Shown here: piece by piece, positions 39,553 to 49,980 of the stretch
Position numbering within the stretch: position 1 is the first letter of the stretch
Layout: every line of letters starts with the position of its first letter
NCBI GenBank assembly: GCA_030268105.1
Contig: BSDZ01000004.1
Span: 7,108,001-7,172,000 of the forward strand
Length of the DNA: 64,000 nucleotides
Origin: Volvox africanus
Lineage: Eukaryota; Chlorophyta; Chlorophyceae; Chlamydomonadales; Volvocaceae
Reading direction: 5' to 3'
Program-made: the position numbers and the translations under genes
The notes under the pieces: generated by a model
What the model saw: only the letters and a program-made list of their open reading frames with translations
The model's database searches: none
What the model was told of the DNA's origin: nothing

Positions 39553-42246
39553 CCCCTCCTAAGCCAACCCCGCGCAGCTCCCCTCTTCCTAGCACTGCCT
39601 CTACTTCCGTGACCCCGCAGCTCGCTCACCCCGGCCAATGGATTGATTCGTGCCACCTGCTTCTGTCCCACGCTCAAAGGCATACCCAGAGGCCCTCCCT
39701 CGACACCGTACGATAACTGGGCTTGATGGCTGGGTGCGAGAAAGGTCTTGTCTCGATGGGTGGCCTGAACGAGCTCTTCGTACAAGCGGTCCCTGCATCG
39801 AGAGGTGCGTCGAGAAGTATGCATACGAGACCCATGAGTCACATGATCGGCGGAAACGTCCTCCATCTCAACCAGTTCACCTCCCCGCAGAAGCAGACAA
39901 GGGGGACCCAGAGCTCAGAGGTCCTTTCGTCATACCATGCATCTCATACCATGCTAATTACTCCCACCAACCGCAGAGGTAAAACATCCCCTCATCTCAC
40001 CTCCCCTCACCTCCCCTAGGTTCCCCTTTCCCCTTTCGACCTCGCCGCAGTCTCCACTTCACGATTCGTCTGGACTTCCCTGGACTTCGAAGCGAAGACT
40101 TTCCCACAGACCTGAAATCTGGGCTCAAAGCATTAGGCAGCGACCTGATCCCGCAGATGTTTGACGTTGACCAAACCGTCCGTACATGCTGGCTGGCCGC
40201 CTGTACCGTACATTCGTCCAAGGGCCTTTTTGGCTGTACGTGCGTCGGCATTAAGTGCATCGGCAGCGGCCGTCCGCCGGCACCGCCCAAGGCCGCTGGA
40301 TCGCCGGCAGCGCAGTTGGGGGCAGCACCTCCTGACGCCGACCTCATGTCACCGGCCGGCGCCGATACTACGGCCCGGGGTTTGGACCGCTCCCCAGTCC
40401 CCGTAAGGCCTCCGTTAGAGGAAGTGGGTGGCAATGGTGGCAGCGGGTTCGGAATCCCTCCAGTCCCGCCGCCCTGCGACCCTTGTCGGCGGATGTCGCC
40501 TGGGGAGCTGTACGACGCTGCGGAAAACCGTTCACCAGAGCTTTGCCCCGCTGCTGACGCTGCGTCCGGGTGGGTCACCAGCGGCGGCAGCGATGCCGGT
40601 GGCGGAAGTGCCGAAATCATCGCCGTAACTAGGCCGATTCTCCCCCCACTGCCGTCATCAACGCCGCCTTCTCCCACATAAGGACCAGAAATGCGTCGTG
40701 CAAAGTTGCTTGGTTCTGAAGAATACGACGCACTACGACTAGCGACGGTCAGCCGCGGCGGTGGCGAGTCAGATCTGCTCTGCCGTGACGTCGCTGCCAC
40801 GCCGCTGTCGCCAACACCGCTGCTGCCGCGCCACGCGTACGACACGTTACCTTGACGGCCGCTGCTGCTGCTGCCGGTGGCGCTTGGACGCCAAGATTGC
40901 TGCCCATCCATGTCTTCCTCCACGCCGCCGCCCTCACCCACTTCCCCTGCGGGCTGCTCGACAACTAAGGTTTCAGAGGTCCGCCCAACCATGGACGACG
41001 AGCGGCGGGATGTTTCGGAGCCGCCAGTGGCGGAGCGACGCGGTGACGCTTCACCTCGCCGCGGCGCGCCGCCACTACTTTGGCTCACTTCCCTGGAGCC
41101 GCCGCTGCAGCTCAGCCGTTGGGCCAACGAGGACCTCGAGGCGGTCCCACTGCCGGCAGCACCGGCACCGTCAGTGGCTGCGGGCCGCGACTCCGTGCTA
41201 AATGTGGATTCCGACCGGGCCGGTCCAGTGCTGCTGCTATCCATAAGGGCAGCTGCTGGTCCGTTTCCACCGGGTGAGGTGTCGGCTTGACTGTCGATCT
41301 CACCATCAGCCCCGCTGTTGGCATCGGTGTAAACCGCAGCCGTGCCGCCTCGATCAGCATCGCCGACTGCTGTGGGAAGGTCACGGGACCCGTCACGGGC
41401 CGCTGGCTGCAGACCCGGAGCAAACTCCTTAGCTCCGGAACCAGAAGCTTCCGCCTCCACTTCTGTGACCACACTATCGCCGCTCCCGCTTCCTTCTCCC
41501 GGTTGCAAGACGCTCCCCGCGCGGCCCCCAGCCAATGCCGACCCATCTGAGGGCTCAGCGGTGGCGGCACTTCCAGAGTTGCTGCTATCTGTAGCGAGGT
41601 CAGTGCTGTCAGGATTTCCGGTAAGGTTGCTAGGCTGTACTCGCTGTTGGCCACCCTCCGGACTCCCCGCCGCCACCTGTGGCATTGCCGTTCCGTCGTC
41701 AGCTTCATCGGTTCCCTGTTGACCCAGATCAGCATCTGCGTCGCGGGTGCAGGAATTGTCAGAGGTGGGAACAGAGGACGCCTACGGCGCAGCGGAATGC
41801 CGCGCACTGGAAATCCCGGGCCCGGAGGCTGCGTCGGCAGTTCCCCCAGCATCATGGGTCCCCGAAGCTTCTGCCAAGACCGCGTCAGTTGTACCTGAGC
41901 GCTGGTCAACGAGTTGCATGCCCTCGCTTCCCATGGGCGGAAACGGGAAATCCGCAGATGGTTCACCTGGTGCGTTGGGGTCGCGTACGGAAGCCCCGCT
42001 TGAAGCGCTGGTGACTGAAGTAATGTTTTCTGGTGCTAATTCGGCTCTTGTCAACTCGGGTTCATAGTTGTTGCTGGAGTCCGCGAGAAAAGCTGGGGTG
42101 TAACTGTCTTCCCTGCTGCCCTTGTCGCTTGTGTTTGGAAGGTCTCCAGCTGACAAGCGGCTATTAGATGCCTCAACTGACGCAGGTAAATCGCTGTCGG
42201 CCCCGCCTTCACCGTCAAAAACGCCATCGACAACTCCTATATCCAT
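37885..42246 (-). CDS. Uncharacterised protein with long disordered N-terminus and ordered C-terminal region
   Basis: Seven minus-strand exons fit in phase: 42246-41808, 41735-40112, 39792-39630, 39246-39157, 38796-38654, 38388-38259 and 38139-37885, about 947 residues. The start ATG at 42246 opens MDIGVVDGVFDGEGG. The first ~690 residues are Ser/Gly/Ala/Pro-rich with no predicted domain (SSSSGRQG, RRSSSMVGR and similar), typical of disorder. The last ~255 look folded: RDRLYEELVQATHRDKTFL, INPLAG, MFTQFEYLPSEYDRVKLSG, CPQEFVVRATPTSLHG, VVAGPFYPSGRVSTAKVL, RLCKQLGDDWPNSF and NHVVATYQLTKDATRWGLVD. I do not recognise this domain. No signal peptide or membrane segment is visible. The frame of exons 1 and 2 is continuous in the genome except for one TAG at 41784-41782, which a 72-base GTGCGC...GCAG intron would remove. 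The boundary between exons 2 and 3 rests on a GTCTGT donor and phase agreement. Further exons could be missing. Confidence 0.62.
39404..39550. repeat. (CCCTCT)n hexanucleotide microsatellite
   Basis: About 24 copies of CCCTCT on the plus strand, with one CTCTCT interruption near 39441. It lies in the intron between exons 39792-39630 and 39246-39157 of the minus-strand gene, where the transcript would be AGAGGG, a G-rich repeat. The apparent Arg/Gly and Arg/Glu ORFs across it are artefacts. Confidence 0.92.
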
Positions 42247-43244
42247 CGGTGTACCTTTCCCGTCTTACATTAAATTAATTGAGATGTAAATTTTAATGGA
42301 TTGATGTACTGCATAAATTCAAGTGACCCCAAGGGATGTTATTTTGGAGACTTGCGGACCCATACAGCCTCAACCAACTTATATTGCTTCATATTGCCTC
42401 TAATAATAATCTTGAGACAGTATTCTTGGATTGTAGGCTGCAATCGGATGGTTGCCCAGGCATGCGCCGATAGTCCTCATACAAATCGGTATCCTAACGG
42501 GTAGCGACAGAGCATCACTAACGAAGACCGAATACTGTCCTACTTTAAAAAGGATATAAATTTGATTTAACATTACATAAAAGATCAAAACTAGTTTTGC
42601 AGTCTGATATAATGTCCGCTGGCTCGCCCCGTGGGCCGCTGGGAGTTCAAAAAGATAACTTTTTGCGCATCCGAAACCATGTCAATCAGAAGCACATACG
42701 TACGACTATGTATCTTAAGCGTAAGGGCCCCAATCACCGATGATACATTATGGTGTCATGCATCCGAATTTTGCCCCGGGAGGCTCCGTCGCACAGCTCA
42801 ACGCGGCGCAACGCTTGACATAAATACAATTCCAGCGATAGGTTGGGATCAAAATATTACTAAGGATCACGTCCAAAAAGTGCATTCTGTCCACGGGGGA
42901 GAACGCACAAACCGGTAGTGCTGTAATCACTTCCGCCGCCGCTTCCTTCAACACTATGCTGCTGGCTGGGATGTGCAGGCGCCTTCACTGTCACTGGGGA
43001 GAGAGCTCCTGTTTAGCGTACCTACTATCCCCAAACGCACAAACACACTATGGCCCACGCCCACAGCACCCCGGGGACACGCGGCACATGCCCGGGGGCC
43101 GTGGTGGTGAGGCAAACCTCCGCCGCAAGACATGTGCGCTCCAGTTCCAGTGGTGCACCGACAGCATTGCCGTACAGTCCACCGAATCCACTAACGTGTA
43201 CGGCAATGGATTCCGAAGGAGCCTCAACGCCGCCGGAAACTCAC
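42247..43244. other. Upstream region of the uncharacterised gene, no supported gene
   Basis: This AT-richer kilobase lies upstream of the minus-strand start at 42246 and should hold its promoter and 5' UTR. ORFs at 42631-42918 and 42748-42954 are short and unremarkable. Confidence 0.45.
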
Positions 43245-43482
43245 AGGCCAGATTCAGCGCAGGCGCACCGTCGCCGTCCCGGTTTGTTGGCACCAGTTTC
43301 CACTGAAATCCGCCCCAGGTGACTCGGTTGGAGACTTCCGAGCCGCTCCTGAGGACGGCGCTGACGCCCACATCTGGTTGTGTTGCCAGTCTAGCGAACA
43401 GCTCCTGCTGATACACATACCACGTGAATGAATGACCCGTTGTTGGTGAAGGCACTGCCCCCGTGGCCGGAATCTGTATGTC
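43245..43482 (-). CDS. Isolated exon-like segment of an unrecognised gene
   Basis: After an acceptor ...GTCTCAG the minus strand reads IQIPATGAVPSP, FTWYVYQQELFARLATQPDV, GVSAVLRSGSEV and VTWGGFQWKLVPTNRDGDG and then meets a strong donor, T|GTGAGT, at 43244. Codon choice is GC-ending and coding-like, unlike the shadow frames. I could not find the adjoining exons on either side or a start codon, and I do not recognise the sequence. It sits about 300 bases left of the giant tandem array, so the rest of the gene may lie beyond or may be lost. Confidence 0.3.
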
Positions 43483-46400
43483 TGAGACTCCATGTCGTAC
43501 AAGTTTCTAAATTGCGTTATGTCAGTATTGCTTGCGCATAGCAGCTCTGGAAACCGCGGAAAACGGAATGCAGCTGTAAAGCAACACTGGCTGTCCCGTC
43601 TGTAAGCATCGCGTGAAAAGAGGTCGGGCAGCAGGAAAGATAAACGTCTCCGAACATTCAGGATAGCACGGCGGCGACTCGGCTGTCAACCATTGTGCAA
43701 CCAATGTCGGGCCGCCAGGCGCTGTCGCCGAAGCGGGCTACCGCACTTGGTCAAGATATTCAATTAAACAAAAAGTCAGCAGCCGCCACCCAATGTGGGG
43801 GTGCAACCGCCGCCGCCGCCGCTGCCCAGTGTGGGGGTGCAACCGCCGCCGCCGCCGCTGCCCAATGTGGGGGTGCAACCGCCGCCGCCACCCAATGTGG
43901 GGGTGCAACCGCCGCCGCCGCCGCTGCCCAGTGTGGGGGTGCAACCGCCGCCGCCGCCGCTGCCCAATGTGGGGGTGCAACCGCCGCCGCCACCCAATGT
44001 GGGGGTGCAACCGCCGCCGCTGCCCAATGTGGGGGAGCAACCGCCGCCGCTGCCCAATGTGGGGGTGCAACCGCCGCCGCCGCCGCTGCCCAATGTGGGG
44101 GTGCAACCGCCGCCGCCGCCGCTGCCCAGTGTGGGGGTGCAACCGCCGCCGCCGCCGCTGCCCAATGTGGGGGTGCAACCGCCGCCGCCGCCGCTGCCCA
44201 ATGCGGGGGTGCAACCGCCGCCGCTGCCCAATGTGGGGGTGCAACCGCCGCCGCCGCCGCTGCCCAATGTGGGGGTGCAACCGCCGCCGCCGCCGCTGCC
44301 CAATGCGGGGGTGCAACCGCCGCCGCTGCCCAATGTGGGGGTGCAACCGCCGCCGCCGCCGCTGCCCAATGTGGGGGTGCAACCGCCGCCGCCGCCGCTG
44401 CCCAATGTGGGGGTGCAACCGCCGCCGCCGCCGCTGCCCAATGTGGGGGTGCAACCGCCGCCGCCGCCGCTGCCCAATGCGGGGGTGCAACCGCCGCCGC
44501 TGCCCAATGTGGGGGAGCAACCGCCGCCGCTGCCCAATGTGGGGGTGCAACCGCCGCCGCCGCCGCTGCCCAATGCGGGGGTGCAACCGCCGCCGCTGCC
44601 CAATGTGGGGGTGCAACCGCCGCCGCCGCCGCTGCCCAATGTGGGGGTGCAACCGCCGCCGCCGCCGCTGCCCAATGCGGGGGTGCAACCGCCGCCGCCG
44701 CCGCCGCCGCTGCCCAATGCGGGGGTGCAACCGCCGCCGCCGCCGCCGCCGCTGCCCAATGCGGGGGTGCAACCGCCGCCGCTGCCCAATGCGGGGGTGC
44801 AACCGCCGCCGCTGCCCAATGCGGGGGTGCAACCGCCGCCGCTGCCCAATGCGGGGGTGCAACCGCTGCCGCTGCCCAATGTGGGGGTGCAACCGCCGCC
44901 GCTGCCCAATGCGGGGGTGCAACCGCCGCCGCCGCCGCTGCCCAATGCGGGGATGCAACCGCCGCCGCTGCCCAATGTGGGGGTGCAACCGCCGCCGCCG
45001 CCGCTGCCCAATGCGGGGGTGCAACCGCCGCCGCTGCCCAATGTGGGGGTGAAACCGCCGCCGCCGCCGCTGCCCAATGTGGGGGTGCAACCGCCGCCGC
45101 CGCCGCTGCCCAATGCGGGGGTGCAACCGCCGCCGCTGCCCAATGTGGGGGTGCAACCGCCGCCGCCGCCGCTGCCCAATGTGGGGGTGCAACCGCCGCC
45201 GCCGCCGCTGCCCAATGCGGGGGTGCAACCGCCGCCGCCGCCGCCGCCGCTGCCCAATGCGGGGGTGCAACCGCCGCCGCCGCCGCCGCCGCTGCCCAAT
45301 GCGGGGGTGCAACCGCCGCCGCCGCCGCCGCCGCTGCCCAATGCGGGGGTGCAACCGCCGCCGCTGCCCAATGCGGGGGTGCAACCGCCGCCGCTGCCCA
45401 ATGTGGGGGTGCAACCGCCGCCGCCGCCGCTGCCCAATGCGGGGGTGCAACCGCCGCCGCTGCCCAATGTGGGGGTGAAACCGCCGCCGCCGCCGCTGCC
45501 CAATGTGGGGGTGCAACCGCCGCCGCCGCCGCTGCCCAATGCGGGGGTGCAACCGCCGCCGCTGCCCAATGTGGGGGTGCAACCGCCGCCGCCGCCGCTG
45601 CCCAATGTGGGGGTGCAACCGCCGCCGCCGCCGCTGCCCAATGCGGGGGTGCAACCGCCGCCGCCGCCGCCGCCGCTGCCCAATGCGGGGGTGCAACCGC
45701 CGCCGCCGCCGCCGCCGCTGCCCAATGCGGGGGTGCAACCGCCGCCGCTGCCCAATGCGGGGGTGCAACCGCCGCCGCTGCCCAATGCGGGGGTGCAACC
45801 GCCGCCGCTGCCCAATGCGGGGGTGCAACCGCCGCCGCTGCCCAATGTGGGGGTGCAACCGCCGCCGCTGCCCAATGCGGGGGTGCAACCGCCGCCGCTG
45901 CCCAATGCGGGGGTGCAACCGCCGCCGCTGCCCAATGCGGGGGTGCAACCGCCGCCGCTGCCCAATGCGGGGGTGAAACCGCCGCCGCTGCCCAATGTGG
46001 GGGTGCAACCGCCGCCGCCGCCGCTGCCCAATGCGGGGGTGCAACCGCCGCCGCTGCCCAATGCGGGGGTGCAACCGCCGCCGCTGCCCAATGTGGGGGT
46101 GCAACCGCCGCCGCTGCCCAATGTGGGGGAGCAACCGCCGCCGCTGCCCAATGTGGGGGTGCAACCGCCGCCGCCGCCGCTGCCCAATGTGGGGGTGCAA
46201 CCGCCGCCGCCGCCGCTGCCCAGTGTGGGGGTGCAACCGCCGCCGCCGCCGCTGCCCAATGTGGGGGTGCAACCGCCGCCGCCGCCGCTGCCCAATGCGG
46301 GGGTGCAACCGCCGCCGCTGCCCAATGTGGGGGTGCAACCGCCGCCGCCGCCGCTGCCCAATGTGGGGGTGCAACCGCCGCCGCCGCCGCTGCCCAATGC

Positions 46401-48839
46401 GGGGGTGCAACCGCCGCCGCTGCCCAATGTGGGGGTGCAACCGCCGCCGCCGCCGCTGCCCAATGTGGGGGTGCAACCGCCGCCGCCGCCGCTGCCCAAT
46501 GTGGGGGTGCAACCGCCGCCGCCGCCGCTGCCCAATGCGGGGGTGCAACCGCCGCCGCCGCCGCCGCCGCTGCCCAATGCGGGGGTGCAACCGCCGCCGC
46601 CGCCGCCGCCGCTGCCCAATGCGGGGGTGCAACCGCCGCCGCCGCCGCCGCCGCTGCCCAATGCGGGGGTGCAACCGCCGCCGCTGCCCAATGCGGGGGT
46701 GCAACCGCCGCCGCTGCCCAGTGTGGGGGTGCAACCGCCGCCGCCGCCGCTGCCCAATGTGGGGGTGCAACCGCCGCCGCCGCCGCTGCCTAATGCGGGG
46801 GTGCAACCGCCGCCGCTGCCCAATGTGGGGGTGCAACCGCCGCCGCCGCCGCTGCCCAATGTGGGGGTGCAACCGCCGCCGCCGCCGCTGCCCAATGCGG
46901 GGGTGCAACCGCCGCCGCTGCCCAATGTGGGGGTGCAACCGCCGCCGCCGCCGCTGCCCAATGTGGGGGTGCAACCGCCGCCGCCGCCGCTGCCCAATGT
47001 GGGGGTGCAACCGCCGCCGCCGCCGCTGCCCAATGTGGGGGTGCAACCGCCGCCGCCGCCGCTGCCCAATGCGGGGGTGCAACCGCCGCCGCTGCCCAAT
47101 GCGGGGGTGCAACCGCCGCCGCTGCCCAATGTGGGGGTGCAACCGCCGCCGCCGCCGCTGCCCAATGTGGGGGTGCAACCGCCGCCGCCGCCGCTGCCCA
47201 ATGCGGGGGTGCAACCGCCGCCGCTGCCCAATGTGGGGGTGCAACCGCCGCCGCCGCCGCAGCCCAATGTGGGGGTGCAACCGCCGCCGCCGCCGCTGCC
47301 CAATGCGGGGGTGCAACCGCCGCCGCCGCCGCCGCTGCTGCCCAATGCGGGGGTGCAACCGCCGCCGCCGCCGCCGCCGCTGCCCAATGCGGGGGTGCAA
47401 CCGCCGCCGCCGCCGCCGCCGCTGCCCAATGCGGGGGTGCAACCGCCGCCGCTGCCCAATGCGGGGGTGCAACCGCCGCCGCTGCCCAATGCGGGGGTGC
47501 AACCGCCGCTGCTGCCCAATGCGGGGGTGCAACCGCCGCCGCTGCCCAATGTGGGGGTGCAACCGCCGCCGCTGCCCAATGCGGGGGTGCAACCGCCGCC
47601 GCCGCCGCTGCCCAATGTGGGGGTGCAACCGCCGCCGCTGCCCAATGTGGGGGTGCAACCGCCGCCGCCGCCGCTGCCCAATGCGGGGGTGCAACCGCCG
47701 CCGCTGCCCAATGTGGGGGTGCAACCGCCGCCGCCGCCGCTGCCCAATGTGGGGGTGCAACCGCCGCCGCCGCCGCTGCCCAATGCGGGGGTGCAACCGC
47801 CGCCGCTGCCCAATGTGGGGGTGCAACCGCCGCCGCCGCCGCTGCCCAATGTGGGGGTGCAACCGCCGCCGCCGCCGCTGCCCAATGCGGGGGTGCAACC
47901 GCCGCCGCCGCCGCCGCCGCTGCCCAATGCGGGGGTGCAACCGCCGCCGCCGCCGCCGCCGCTGCCCAATGCGGGGGTGCAACCGCCGCCGCCGCCGCCG
48001 CCGCTGCCCAATGCGGGGGTGCAACCGCCGCCGCTGCCCAATGCGGGGGTGCAACCGCCGCCGCTGCCCAATGCGGGGGTGCAACCGCCGCCGCTGCCCA
48101 ATGCGGGGGTGCAACCGCCGCCGCTGCCCAATGCGGGGGTGCAACCGCCGCCGCCGCCGCCGCCGCTGCCCAATGCGGGGGTGCAACCGCCGCCGCTGCC
48201 CAATGCGGGGGTGCAACCGCCGCCGCTGCCCAATGCGGGGGTGCAACCGCCGCCGCTGCCCAATGCGGGGGTGCAACCGCCGCCGCTGCCCAATGCGGGG
48301 GTGCAACCGCCGCCGCTGCCCAATGTGGGGGTGCAACCGCCGCCGCTGCCCAATGTGGGGGTGCAACCGCCGCCGCTGCCCAATGCGGGGGTGCAACCGC
48401 CGCCGCCGCCGCCGCCGCTGCCCAATGCGGGGGTGCAACCGCCGCCGCCGCCGCCGCCGCTGCCCAATGCGGGGGTGCAACCGCCGCCGCTGCCCAATGC
48501 GGGGGTGCAACCGCCGCCGCTGCCCAATGCGGGGGTGCAACCGCCGCCGCTGCCCAATGCGGGGGTGCAACCGCCGCCGCTGCCCAATGTGGGGGTGCAA
48601 CCGCCGCAGCTGCCCAATGCGGGGGTGCAACCGCCGCCGCTGCCCAATGCGGGGGTGCAACCGCCGCCGCTGCCCAATGCGGGGGTGCAACCGCCGCCGC
48701 TGCCCAATGCGGGGGTGCAACCGCCGCCGCTGCCCAATGTGGGGGTGCAACCGCCGCCGCCGCCGCTGCCCAATGCGGGGGTGCAACCGCCGCCGCTGCC
48801 CAATGCGGGGGTGCAACCGCCGCCGCTGCCCAATGTGGG

Positions 48840-49980
48840 GGTGCAACCGCCGCCGCTGCCCAATGTGGGGGAGCAACCGCCGCCGCTGCCCAATGTGGGG
48901 GTGCAACCGCCGCCGCCGCCGCTGCCCAATGTGGGGGTGCAACCGCCGCCGCCGCCGCTGCCCAGTGTGGGGGTGCAACCGCCGCCGCCGCCGCTGCCCA
49001 ATGTGGGGGTGCAACCGCCGCCGCCGCCGCTGCCTAATGCGGGGGTGCAACCGCCGCCGCTGCCCAATGTGGGGGTGCAACCGCCGCCGCCGCCGCTGCC
49101 CAATGTGGGGGTGCAACCGCCGCCGCCGCCGCTGCCCAATGCGGGGGTGCAACCGCCGCCGCTGCCCAATGTGGGGGTGCAACCGCCGCCGCCGCCGCTG
49201 CCCAATGTGGGGGTGCAACCGCCGCCGCCGCCGCTGCCCAATGTGGGGGTGCAACCGCCGCCGCCGCCGCTGCCCAATGTGGGGGTGCAACCGCCGCCGC
49301 CGCCGCTGCCCAATGCGGGGGTGCAACCGCCGCCGCTGCCCAATGCGGGGGTGCAACCGCCGCCGCTGCCCAATGTGGGGGTGCAACCGCCGCCGCCGCC
49401 GCTGCCCAATGTGGGGGTGCAACCGCCGCCGCCGCCGCTGCCCAATGCGGGGGTGCAACCGCCGCCGCTGCCCAATGTGGGGGTGCAACCGCCGCCGCCG
49501 CCGCTGCCCAATGTGGGGGTGCAACCGCCGCCGCCGCCGCTGCCCAATGCGGGGGTGCAACCGCCGCCGCCGCCGCCGCTGCTGCCCAATGCGGGGGTGC
49601 AACCGCCGCCGCCGCCGCCGCCGCTGCCCAATGTGGGGGTGCAACCGCCGCCGCTGCCCAATGCGGGGGTGCAACCGCCGCCGCCGCCGCTGCCCAATGC
49701 GGGGGTGCAACCGCCGCCGCTGCCCAATGTGGGGGTGCAACCGCCGCCGCCGCCGCTGCCATATGCGGGGGTGCAACCGCCGCCGCTGCCCAATGTGGGG
49801 GTGCAACCGCCGCCGCCGCCGCTGCCCAATGTGGGGGTGCAACCGCCGCCGCCGCCGCTGCCCAATGCGGGGGTGCAACCGCCGCCGCTGCCCAATGTGG
49901 GGGTGCAACCGCCGCCGCCGCCGCTGCCCAATGTGGGGGTGCAACCGCCGCCGCCGCCGCTGCCCAATGCGGGGGTGCAA
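48840..49980 (+). repeat. Higher-order block duplicated about 11.2 kb away in the array
   Basis: A run of rare marker units, GAG (48871), CCCAGT (48962), CCTAAT (49033), CTGCTG inside a 42-mer (about 49580) and CCATAT (49761), reappears in the same order at 60086, 60178, 60248, about 60793 and 60975, an almost constant offset of about 11,214 bases. This shows segmental duplication of at least 1.1 kb inside the minisatellite. Confidence 0.8.

Noticed and set aside
39318..39866. Arg/Glu-rich and Arg/Gly-rich ORFs across 39404-39550
   Set aside because: They are translations of the CCCTCT microsatellite, which lies in an intron between two well-phased exons.
41782..41784. TAG decoded as an amino acid (stop reassignment)
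   Set aside because: TAG also ends PP6, the CPS subunit and other frames normally here, and a short intron explains the site.
40157..42067. Several plus-strand ORFs opposite the uncharacterised gene
   Set aside because: They are antisense shadows of the GC-rich minus-strand exon; they start and stop arbitrarily and lack splice support.
43695..46793. Plus-strand ORF reading [10 protein letters not shown] repeats
   Set aside because: The T/C and GTG/GAG variants happen to be silent here, which looked like selection, but the same frame is cut by TAA in CCTAAT units several times, so it is not maintained.
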